Below are positions 15,612 through 23,625 of a stretch of DNA of 64,000 bases, piece by piece (within the stretch, counting starts at the first letter, position 1; each line of letters begins with the position of its first letter). The translations under genes and the position numbers were made by a program. The notes beneath the pieces are model-generated. The model was not told where the DNA came from. It saw only the letters and a list, made by a program, of their open reading frames with translations, and searched no databases. This stretch comes from Armatimonadetes bacterium UBA5352. Its GTDB lineage: Bacteria; Armatimonadota; Zipacnadia; Zipacnadales; UBA5352. Where the stretch lies: contig DHPY01000042.1 in the NCBI GenBank assembly GCA_002411015.1, forward strand, positions 1 to 64,000, read 5' to 3'.

Positions 15612-17540
15612 ATGATACGAGCATCGTGGCGAACAAGACTGCTGTTGCCGGTCGCCTTCGTACTCATCCTTCTGGCCGGTTCCGTCGCTGCCATAGTGGC
15701 GCAGGAGACCGAAATGGGACGTTTCGTTGATCTTGGCGTGCCCGTGACGCGGGCCGCGATATTCAGGCAGACGCTCGGGCCGGATGAGACCGGGGAGATG
15801 TCGCGCGTCTACGCTGTGTTCACGCAGAACGGCGCGCCCGTATTCCTCGTGCAGATCGACCCATCCACCGGCGAGGCGCGCCAGTTCGACGCGCCGCTGG
15901 GCACTCATCCCTGGGGGCTGACCGTCGGGCCGGACAACTGCGTGTATATCGGCACCGCCGGTGACGCGGCGCAGGGGGGCCTGCTGCTGAAGTTCGACCC
16001 GGCCCGGCCGGAGATTGGCCTCGTGAACCTCGGGAAGATGGCCGAGAGTGAGACCTACATCTGGGCGCTGGCGAACGGTGAGGGCGACGACTGCATCTAC
16101 GGCTGCACCTACGGGAACGGCAAGGTCGTCTCCTACAACACCCGCACCGGCGAGATGCGCGACTACGGCCAGATGCTCCCCGGCCAGCAGTACACGCGGC
16201 CGATCGTGGTCGGGAAGGATGGCTGGGTCTACACCGCCGCGGGCACCACCGAGCCGGACTACATCGCGCTCGACCCGGTGACCGGTGAGCACCACTCCTC
16301 GCGGCCCGAGGAGCTCGCGGGCACGCGCGTGGCCGAGCTCGAGCAGGGCGGCTGGGGGCAGTTCCGCAAGGGCACCGATGGCCATGCCTACCAGCGCGAC
16401 TGCGGGAAGTGGTACCGGCTGGTGGGCGGGCGCGCCGAGGCGATTGCCGATGAGGAGCTTCCACCGGCGGTGACGCCGGAGCTTGCGGATGGGCGCAGGC
16501 TCGTCGGCGTCTTCCCGGAGGGCAGATGGGAACTCATCGACCCGGTGAGCGGCGAGCGGACATCGGGCCAGTTCGAGTACCAGAGCGCGGGGATGGAGCC
16601 GTTCGTGATCGCCGATGGGCCGGACGGGAAGATCTACGGCTCAACGATGCTGCCGCTGTGGCTCTTCCGCACGGATCCACACACAGGTGCATCCGAGGTG
16701 CTCGGCAACCCCAGCGGGGGCGGCGGGGAGATCTACTCGATGCTGCCGCTGGACGGCAAGCTGTGGATCTTCGACTACCCCGGGGCGAATATCGCGAGCT
16801 ACGACCCCGGCCAGCCATGGAACAAGGGAAGCGAGCCTCAGAACAATCCCCGGATGTACGGCAACATGGGCGACGGGCACCTGCGCCCGATCGCACTGGT
16901 GCTCGGCCCCGACAACAGGTTCTACGTCGGCAGCCATGCCCCATACGGCGAGCACGGCGGGGCCATGGGAGTCTTCGATCCGGTTCTGGGCAAGGTGGTC
17001 GAGAACTACCGCAATCTCATCCCCCGGCAGTCGATCAACGCGCTGGCCTGTGATCCCGAGTCGGGCCTGATCTTCGGTGGCAGCGACATCTCCGGCGGCG
17101 GCGGGACCTCCCCGGTGGAGAAAGACGCCGTCTTCTTTGTCTGGGACCCTCAGGCCAGGCAACTCGCGCACCAGATCGTGCCGGTGGCCGGCGATACCGC
17201 GATCCCCATGGTCACCACAGCGCAGGGCAAGGTCTTCATCATGAGCCTGCCCTCGCGCACGCTCACAGTGTATGACATTGCCGACCGGTCCATCCTGTCG
17301 CAGGCCCCTACGAATTCGGGACGGGTCTTCCCCGGCGCGGCGGGGCTGCACAGCGACGGCATGATCTACGCGCTGACGCCCGAGGGCATCATTGCGATCG
17401 ACCCGCAGACGTACGCCGTGCGGGAGGTGGCCCGGTACGAGGGCGGAATCAGGTGCGGCTGGGCGATGAACGATGAGGGCGTCTACTTCGCATCGGGCGT
17501 TCACCTCATCCGCTGGGAGTGGCCGGAACAGGGCGGGTGA
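15612..17540 (+). CDS. secreted beta-propeller protein
   Basis: A 642-residue exported protein. I chose the ATG at 15612, since the upstream part of the open frame runs antisense to the heparinase gene, and here GGGAG precedes a good signal peptide (RLLLPVAFVLILLAGSVAA). The rest is made of repeated beta-propeller blades with the recurrent pattern GxDxCVYIGT, NGKVVSYN, DGWVYTAAG, DGKIYGS, DGMIYALTPEGIIAIDP. The pattern resembles streptogramin-lyase/SMP-30-like propellers, but no catalytic set can be identified. A paralogue lies at 58616, and both sit beside heparinase genes. It may bind or act on oligosaccharides; the function is inferred from context only. Confidence 0.75.
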   Translation: MIRASWRTRLLLPVAFVLILLAGSVAAIVAQETEMGRFVDLGVPVTRAAIFRQTLGPDETGEMSRVYAVFTQNGAPVFLVQIDPSTGEARQFDAPLGTHPWGLTVGPDNCVYIGTAGDAAQGGLLLKFDPARPEIGLVNLGKMAESETYIWALANGEGDDCIYGCTYGNGKVVSYNTRTGEMRDYGQMLPGQQYTRPIVVGKDGWVYTAAGTTEPDYIALDPVTGEHHSSRPEELAGTRVAELEQGGWGQFRKGTDGHAYQRDCGKWYRLVGGRAEAIADEELPPAVTPELADGRRLVGVFPEGRWELIDPVSGERTSGQFEYQSAGMEPFVIADGPDGKIYGSTMLPLWLFRTDPHTGASEVLGNPSGGGGEIYSMLPLDGKLWIFDYPGANIASYDPGQPWNKGSEPQNNPRMYGNMGDGHLRPIALVLGPDNRFYVGSHAPYGEHGGAMGVFDPVLGKVVENYRNLIPRQSINALACDPESGLIFGGSDISGGGGTSPVEKDAVFFVWDPQARQLAHQIVPVAGDTAIPMVTTAQGKVFIMSLPSRTLTVYDIADRSILSQAPTNSGRVFPGAAGLHSDGMIYALTPEGIIAIDPQTYAVREVARYEGGIRCGWAMNDEGVYFASGVHLIRWEWPEQGG

Positions 17541-17556
17541 TCTGCGCCATTTCTGT

Positions 17557-17562
17557 TACAAT
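17557..17562 (+). promoter_or_regulatory. possible extended -10 element
   Basis: TACAAT preceded by TGT gives an extended -10-like sequence in the 205-base gap before the membrane-protein gene at 17746. No good -35 hexamer is present, as is common for extended -10 promoters. Confidence 0.3.
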
Positions 17563-17745
17563 GCGTGTCGCGCTCCAAGTGAGACGCAGGGCACCGACCG
17601 GCCCGCGACCTCGCCCGATGGAGGTCTGAGAGCGTCGGCTGCGAATGCTCCTGTGTCTGGTGTATGCTGAGACTGCCAGAACGTCTGTATGTGATGTCAT
17701 CGTGGCGGATGTATGGACCGAGTGAGTCGGAAGGGACGGCGGAAG

Positions 17746-19671
17746 ATGCGGACAGGGCGTGTGCTGCTGGTTGGGCTGATATTTCTCGTGCTGGCGAATC
17801 TCTGGGTGCGACAGGGGGAGCTGCTGACACTTGCCGCGCAGGTCTCGATGGCGGTGCCTCCGGTGCCTGCGCTGGTTACCCTCCTTGTGCTCCTCGCGGG
17901 CCTCGGCATCATTCGCAAGGTGGGCATCGGGCGCAAGGAGGTCATGGGCGTCTACATGTTCCTGACGCTGGCGGTTGCGCTGACCTCAGGCGCTGCGATG
18001 CGCCTCTTCCTTCCGGCGCTGGTCACGCCCTTTTACTTCGCGTCCGAGGAGAACCGCTACAGCGAGATCTTCAAGTTCATCCCCTCATGGGCCACGCCAC
18101 ACGGGGATGAGGTGATTCGCCAGTACTTCGAGGGCAGCGACCTTGCGTCCAGTGGACTGAATGTCTGGCTTCTCGGCGTCCCCTGGGGCGCATGGCTCCA
18201 GCCGCTCGCGATCTGGCTTGTGTTCTTCGTGGGCTTCTACACGCTGCTGCTGTGCCTCGCCATGATCTTCCAGCCGGTCTGGGAGGAGGGCGAGCACCTC
18301 AGCTACCCGATGTCCGAGTTCTCCCTGCTGCTTGCCGGCTACCGCCAGGGGAGAGTGCAGGGCGTGTGGACCAACCCGATCTTCTGGATCGGTGTCGCGG
18401 TGGTCGGCATCGCCGACCTCTCCAACATCCTCAACGCGTTCAACCCGGGGCTCCCCGCTATCGGCCTGGCAACGTCGCTCGACCCGCTTTTTGCCGAGCA
18501 TCCACTCACGGCGCTTCGTCCGCTCACGATCAACTACCGCCCCGCCATCCTCGGCATCGCCTACATGATGCCGAGCGATATCGTGATCTCGACGCTCGTG
18601 CTCTACTTCGGCTACCTGAAGGGCCTGAGCCTCACCGGCGCGATGGCCGGCTTCGACATCCCGGGGTACCCGTTCGACTACCCGCAGGCGATGGGCGGCT
18701 TCGTCGCGCTGGCGGTGGTGCTCATCTACGGCGCTCGCAAGCGGTTTGCGGACGTCTTCGGCGCGCTTGCCGGTCGCGGCAATGAGAGCCCCTGGCTTGC
18801 CATCGGCGTCATCGTCAGCACCGTCATCGTCTTCGGCTTCTGGCTCATCTTCGGGATGAAGCTGTGGGTCCTCGCGGTCTACCTCATCCTTGTGCTGAGC
18901 CACAGCATCGGCTACATGCGCATTCGCGCCGAGACCGGCTACCCGACCTGGTGGATCAAGCCGCTCAACCAGGAGCGGGACATGCTCATCAGCTTCTTCG
19001 GCACCGCGCGCATGTCGGCGGGCGGCAAGTTCGGGAGTCTGGCCGGACTTGAGGTGCAGAACTGGATGTACCGCGGCTACTTCGGCCAGTTCATCTCCTA
19101 CCAGGCGGAGGCGCTGCGCATCGGTGGGGAGATCAAGGTTGATCGCAAGCAGATCGTCTCGCTGATGATCTGGGCGGTCATCCTGGGCACGGTCGTGAGC
19201 TGGTGGATGCACCTGAGCACCGCCTACGAGCTTGGCGCGAATGTCCTTGAGGGCGGCGCCACCCAGGGCGGCACGCGCGTGGCACTGATGACCCAGGCCT
19301 ATGACCAGCTTGCATCGTGGATGCGCGGGCCGGTGGAGCCACAGCGCAATCAGACGATCGCGTTCTTCGCGGGCAGTGTGATGGTCATACTGCTGGTCGT
19401 CCTGCGGCGCCTCTTCCTGCAGTTCCCGCTGCACCCGAGCGGCTTCGTGATGGCGCTCACAGGCGGCGCCAGCATCGGCTGGGCCAGCCTGTTGCTGGCG
19501 CTGATCGTGAAGAGCATCACGCTGCGCCTCGGCGGCATGCGCCTCTACAACCGCCTGCTGCCATTCTTCATCGGGATCGTGGTCGGGCACTACTTCTGGT
19601 CCGGCACGGTCTGGGCGTTCATGGCCAGCTTCGGAGGCGAGGGCTTCAACAAGCTGCCAGTCGGCTTCTGA
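17746..19671 (+). CDS. polytopic membrane protein, DUF6785-like (possible transporter)
   Basis: A protein of about 641 residues with many hydrophobic segments (for example VLLVGLIFLVLANLW, ALVTLLVLLAGLGI, WLVFFVGFYTLLLCLAMIF, and several near the C-terminus), so it is an integral inner-membrane protein. I recognise the style of the DUF6784/DUF6785 proteins found in Armatimonadota and Planctomycetes, which look like oligopeptide-transporter relatives; this is memory of the family, not a search. The loop EEGEHLSYPMSEF is well conserved in that group as I recall it. ATG 17746 has AAGGGA nine bases upstream; ATG 17713 is the alternative. It lies between two secreted carbohydrate-active genes, so uptake of degradation products is a reasonable inference. 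Confidence 0.65.
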   Translation: MRTGRVLLVGLIFLVLANLWVRQGELLTLAAQVSMAVPPVPALVTLLVLLAGLGIIRKVGIGRKEVMGVYMFLTLAVALTSGAAMRLFLPALVTPFYFASEENRYSEIFKFIPSWATPHGDEVIRQYFEGSDLASSGLNVWLLGVPWGAWLQPLAIWLVFFVGFYTLLLCLAMIFQPVWEEGEHLSYPMSEFSLLLAGYRQGRVQGVWTNPIFWIGVAVVGIADLSNILNAFNPGLPAIGLATSLDPLFAEHPLTALRPLTINYRPAILGIAYMMPSDIVISTLVLYFGYLKGLSLTGAMAGFDIPGYPFDYPQAMGGFVALAVVLIYGARKRFADVFGALAGRGNESPWLAIGVIVSTVIVFGFWLIFGMKLWVLAVYLILVLSHSIGYMRIRAETGYPTWWIKPLNQERDMLISFFGTARMSAGGKFGSLAGLEVQNWMYRGYFGQFISYQAEALRIGGEIKVDRKQIVSLMIWAVILGTVVSWWMHLSTAYELGANVLEGGATQGGTRVALMTQAYDQLASWMRGPVEPQRNQTIAFFAGSVMVILLVVLRRLFLQFPLHPSGFVMALTGGASIGWASLLLALIVKSITLRLGGMRLYNRLLPFFIGIVVGHYFWSGTVWAFMASFGGEGFNKLPVGF

Positions 19672-19747
19672 GGGCAGCCCGAGAGGCGATCGCCCCGACC
19701 ATCTCCAGGACTACTCCGCTGCTTCGGCTACGACGGAGGGACGAACC

Positions 19748-22111
19748 ATGCGCCATCTCACGACGCTCCTGCTGATGACCGTGCCGGTCGCCACCTGGGC
19801 GGGAGGCGCCGCAGACCGCTCCTGGCCGCGAGTGACGATCCTGCCGATGGCCGCACCGTCGCTTGACGGCGTGCTCTCGCCGGGTGAGTGGGACGGCGCA
19901 GTGACCCTCAGCGGCTTCACGCGCCTGCCCGGCACCGACCTCGTCGGCAACCAGCCGCTGGTGAAGGTCGCATGGTCGGCGGAGGGCCTGATGGTGGGCG
20001 CCGAGGTGCCGCTGCCGCCGGGCGAGCTTGCGCGGGCGCGCGCGACGGACTTCGATGGCACCGTCTGGGAGGACGACTGCATCGAAGTGCACCTCGACCG
20101 CGGCCACGCTCACGAGAAGAACTACCAGTTCGTCGTGAACGCGCTGGGGACGCGCTTCGATGCCTTCGGCGGCGACCGTGAGTTCAGCGCCGAGTGGCAG
20201 GCCGCGGCGGTCAATCAGCCCGGCCACTGGTCGTGTGAGCTGCTCATCCCGTGGGATGCGGTGGGCCGAGCGCCGGCGGCAGGCGACCTCGATGGCTTCA
20301 ACATCGTGGTCAACTCCTCCTACCTCGGCGGCACCCTCACCCTCAGCCCCATTTCGCGCTCGGCGCACGAGACCGCGCGATATCTGCATCTCGTCTACGG
20401 CAGCGACCTGGCCGTGACGCTGGAGGGCCTGGATGCGGACGCGCCACAGGATGTGCGCGTGAGCGCGCTGGGCACGGGGCAGGCGACCGTCAGCTACGTG
20501 CTCTCGCGCGACGAAGCAGCGGGCGCGGTGGAGGTCGAGCGCCGCACGCTCACGCTGAGTGCTCCCGCGGATGAGCCGCTGCCGGTGCAGGTTCCGGAGG
20601 AGCAGGGGATGCCGCGACCGGGCCGCTACGTCGCGCAGTACACCGCGGAGGGCCCGGGCGGACTGCTGCTGGTGCGCTCGGCCGCGTTCAACGTGGCCTC
20701 ACCGCTGAGCGTGACAGCGCGGACCTCGCTCAGTGAACAGCGCCTGCACGTGGAGCTGCAGCCGTCCGGCCTGCTCTTCCCGCCCGGCGAAACGACGCTT
20801 CACCTAACCGCGAGCGTCGAGGACACGAGGGTATATGACGAGGACGTGGCGGCGGCGCAGTCGGGTCCAACGACGGTGACGCTGACTGATCTCCCGGCGG
20901 GCGAGTTGACCCTTATGGCAACCGCGACCAACCGCGTGACCGGAAAGCAGTATGAGAGCCAGCAGAGCTTCGACAGCCCGCTGCGCCCGGTGTGGCTCGG
21001 CACCAGTGAGGGCCTCACCGACGAGGTCCCGGCGCCGTGGACGGCGCTGACGGTGGAGGGCGCGCGAGGGTCGCGGCCTGTAGTGCGGTGCTGGGGGCGG
21101 CGCTACGGCTTCGCCCAGGGGCTGCTGCCCTCGGCGGTGAGTACCAGGGATGCGGAGGTACTGCAGGCGCCGATCACGCTCACCGGAAGCGCCGACGGGC
21201 GCCCGCTGGAGTGGACCGGGCAGCGCGCGCGGGTCGAGAGCGCGCGCGCGGACATCGTCAGCCTCGCGGGCAACGCGGCCGGCGAGCCCCTTGCCATCAG
21301 CGGCACCACCTGCGTCGAGTATGACGGGATGATCCGCTGCGATCTGACGCTCACGCCGACGCGCCCTGGCGTGACAGTGCAGGAACTGACGCTGGGGATC
21401 CCGCTGAAGCCCGAGCTCGCGCGCTACCTCTACCACTTCCCCGGCCGCTGGGGCAGCGTCGCCAACAGCGCGTACCTGCCGGAGGAGGGCTGGAGCAGCA
21501 GCTTCCGCCCGTTCGTCTGGCTCGGCGATGAGGACCGGGGGTTCTCGTGGTTCTGCGAGAGCGACCGCAACTGGTTCCCGCTCGACAGCCAGAGCGCGAT
21601 CACCATCCAGCGCGGGGAGCAGGCGACGGTGCTCCGATGCCACTTGATCGCCGGGGAGACGCAGGTCACGGAGCCCCTGACCTACACCTTTGGCTTTCAG
21701 GCCACTCCGGTCAAGCAGCCGGAGAAGACGGTCTGGGACTATCGCATCACCCATCAGGGGAACTATGGCCTTGAGAAGCAGCAGGCGACCGCCGGCGGCC
21801 GGATCGTCTACCCGGCCGCCGGGCACGTCCGCCGCGAGGAGGGCGCCTTCGAGTGCTGGTATCGCCCCGCGGTGGACAGCGAGCGCGAGAAGCCGTTCGC
21901 CGAGCGCACCTGGCAGGGCAACCGCAGCATCTTCACGGTCGAGCTGAGCCCGGGCGCCGGCGGCTCGAACTACGGCCTCTACTGGAATGGCTCGGTGCAG
22001 GGGCTGGTGGCGTGGGCGCGCACCGACGGCGTCGTCACCGATAACCCCGGCTACGCCTTCGACTGGAAGGGCGGCGAGTGGCATCACGTCGCGTTCACGT
22101 GGGACAGCTAG
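19748..22111 (+). CDS. secreted glycosidase-like protein, N-terminal part (ends at in-frame TAG)
   Basis: The first 787 codons of what looks like a single 1281-residue gene. A signal peptide (1-18) is followed by a CBM9-like binding domain (about 35-210: SLDGVLSPGEWDGA, WEDDCIEVHLD), a long beta-rich region with the phrase EVPAPWTALTVEG (DUF6067-like), and the first part of a LamG/concanavalin-like domain. The frame stops at TAG 22109-22111 inside the LamG core (HHVAFTWDS, stop, HLRIYLDG). The same frame then continues without another stop to 23593. GGAGG lies seven bases before the ATG. If the stop is real, the product lacks its catalytic barrel but keeps a binding domain. Confidence 0.72.
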   Translation: MRHLTTLLLMTVPVATWAGGAADRSWPRVTILPMAAPSLDGVLSPGEWDGAVTLSGFTRLPGTDLVGNQPLVKVAWSAEGLMVGAEVPLPPGELARARATDFDGTVWEDDCIEVHLDRGHAHEKNYQFVVNALGTRFDAFGGDREFSAEWQAAAVNQPGHWSCELLIPWDAVGRAPAAGDLDGFNIVVNSSYLGGTLTLSPISRSAHETARYLHLVYGSDLAVTLEGLDADAPQDVRVSALGTGQATVSYVLSRDEAAGAVEVERRTLTLSAPADEPLPVQVPEEQGMPRPGRYVAQYTAEGPGGLLLVRSAAFNVASPLSVTARTSLSEQRLHVELQPSGLLFPPGETTLHLTASVEDTRVYDEDVAAAQSGPTTVTLTDLPAGELTLMATATNRVTGKQYESQQSFDSPLRPVWLGTSEGLTDEVPAPWTALTVEGARGSRPVVRCWGRRYGFAQGLLPSAVSTRDAEVLQAPITLTGSADGRPLEWTGQRARVESARADIVSLAGNAAGEPLAISGTTCVEYDGMIRCDLTLTPTRPGVTVQELTLGIPLKPELARYLYHFPGRWGSVANSAYLPEEGWSSSFRPFVWLGDEDRGFSWFCESDRNWFPLDSQSAITIQRGEQATVLRCHLIAGETQVTEPLTYTFGFQATPVKQPEKTVWDYRITHQGNYGLEKQQATAGGRIVYPAAGHVRREEGAFECWYRPAVDSEREKPFAERTWQGNRSIFTVELSPGAGGSNYGLYWNGSVQGLVAWARTDGVVTDNPGYAFDWKGGEWHHVAFTWDS

Positions 22112-22138
22112 CACCTGAGGATCTACCTCGACGGGCGG

Positions 22139-23593
22139 ATGGTCTCGGAGACGCCGAACAACGGCTTCCTCGCAGGGCCGCTGGAGGACGCGAGCATCTA
22201 CATCGGCGATACCGGCGCGCTGGCGACGATAGACGAGGTGCGCATCGCAAGCGTAGCGCGTGAGCCGCAGGTGCTTGATCAGCCGTACGAGGCGGACGAG
22301 CAGACACTGCTGCTCGATCACTTCGACAGCTACGCAGACCGAACCGCCACGAATCCCGGTGTGCCTGAGGCGGGCATCGCCTTCGGGCCCGGACGGTGGG
22401 GACTGGCGCCGACGTGGGAGCCGCAGGGCGGTAAGCTGCGGCTCGCTGAGCTGGCCGAGCTAGGTGTGCGCACCATCTGCTTCCATGAACACTGGGTTCC
22501 ATACCAGTCCTACCCGCATGTGACCGACAGTGACCGTCCGCGGCTGCAGAGCCTGGTGGATGGCATCCATGAGCACGGGATGGACCTGCTGCTCTACATG
22601 TCGCGGCAGTTCGCCGACAATGCGCCGGAGTGGGAGCTGTATAACGAGGACTTCCTGATCGCGCCGCGCCCCGGCGCCTACACCCGCCAGCCCACGCAGC
22701 GTGCCTACATCGGCTGCTGGAAGGGCCCGTTCAAGGACTTCGCGCTGCACTACCTCGGCCAGACGATCGACGAGTTCGGCCATGATGGCTGGTACCTCGA
22801 CGGGCCGGAGTGGCCGCAGCAATGCACGAACCGCGAGCATGGTTGTGGCTACGTGGCGCCGGACGGGAGCATCCGACCGACCTGGGACCTCTTCGCCACG
22901 CGCGAGTTCATGCAGCGGCTCTACGTGCTGACGCGCCAGCGGAAGCCGGAGGGGCAGCTCAACATCCACAACTCCACCGTCATGGTGATCCCGACGCTCG
23001 GCTGGGGCACCAGCACCTGGGGTGGGGAGCAGATCGATGCCATCAAGCCGCCGGTCGAGACGCTCGATATCCTGCCGATGGACTCGTTCCGCACGGAGTT
23101 CATGGGCCGCCAATGGGGCGTACCGGCGGAGTTCCTGGTCTATGACGGCCGGCCATACTACGCGCGCGATGTCCTCGCGTACACGCTCCTGCACGGCGTC
23201 GTCATCCGCCCGGGAAGTCCGGAGTCGATGGAGCGCGTCTCGGCGCTGTGGGGCGTGCATGATGAGTTCCCGTTCAGCCACGGTGAGATGAGTGGCTACT
23301 GGATGAACGGGGACCTCGTGCGGATCGCAGGCTCACCCTCAGGGAGCCTGGAGTCCGGCCCGCCCGCGGTCTACGCCAGCGTCTGGCAGTTGCCGCGCCA
23401 GGGCTCGCTGATCGTGGTGAGCAACCTCACCGATCGCGACGCCGATGCGCGCCTGACGCTGAACCTCGAGGAGCTTGGCACCGGCACCGGCCGCGTCTGG
23501 GATGTGCTGAGCGGGGAGACGCTGACGGTCGAGCGCGGGAGGCTGCGGCTGCCGGTTGAGAGCTGGCGCTACCGCGTCCTGCGGGTGCAGTAG
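22139..23593 (+). CDS. secreted glycosidase-like protein, C-terminal part (TIM barrel)
   Basis: In frame with the preceding fragment and separated from it only by one amber codon. It completes the LamG domain (up to about residue 50) and contains a (beta/alpha)8-like glycosidase domain: GVRTICFHEHWVPYQSYPH, EHGMDLLLYMS, HDGWYLDGPEWP. A small beta domain ends the protein (LEELGTGTGRVWDVLSGE), as in many family 13/27-like enzymes. The Asp/Glu in WYLDGPEW are candidates for catalysis. The ATG at 22139 is only the first Met after the stop and has no clear ribosome-binding site, so independent translation is doubtful. Either the gene is a nonsense pseudogene, the stop is read through, or the base is a sequence error. 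Confidence 0.65.
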   Translation: MVSETPNNGFLAGPLEDASIYIGDTGALATIDEVRIASVAREPQVLDQPYEADEQTLLLDHFDSYADRTATNPGVPEAGIAFGPGRWGLAPTWEPQGGKLRLAELAELGVRTICFHEHWVPYQSYPHVTDSDRPRLQSLVDGIHEHGMDLLLYMSRQFADNAPEWELYNEDFLIAPRPGAYTRQPTQRAYIGCWKGPFKDFALHYLGQTIDEFGHDGWYLDGPEWPQQCTNREHGCGYVAPDGSIRPTWDLFATREFMQRLYVLTRQRKPEGQLNIHNSTVMVIPTLGWGTSTWGGEQIDAIKPPVETLDILPMDSFRTEFMGRQWGVPAEFLVYDGRPYYARDVLAYTLLHGVVIRPGSPESMERVSALWGVHDEFPFSHGEMSGYWMNGDLVRIAGSPSGSLESGPPAVYASVWQLPRQGSLIVVSNLTDRDADARLTLNLEELGTGTGRVWDVLSGETLTVERGRLRLPVESWRYRVLRVQ

Positions 23594-23625
23594 TGATGGG
23601 CGGCGTAATGCCACGGAGGTGGGCG

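Noticed and set aside
18085..19590. A long reverse frame rich in Asp, Glu and His opposite the membrane protein
   Set aside because: Its composition is the mirror of a hydrophobic gene read backwards; no domain or start signal.
22109..22111. Genome-wide recoding of TAG or pyrrolysine use
   Set aside because: Several neighbouring genes (for example those ending at 1600, 2659 and 23593) end normally in TAG, and no pyl genes are in the window, so recoding is not supported here.
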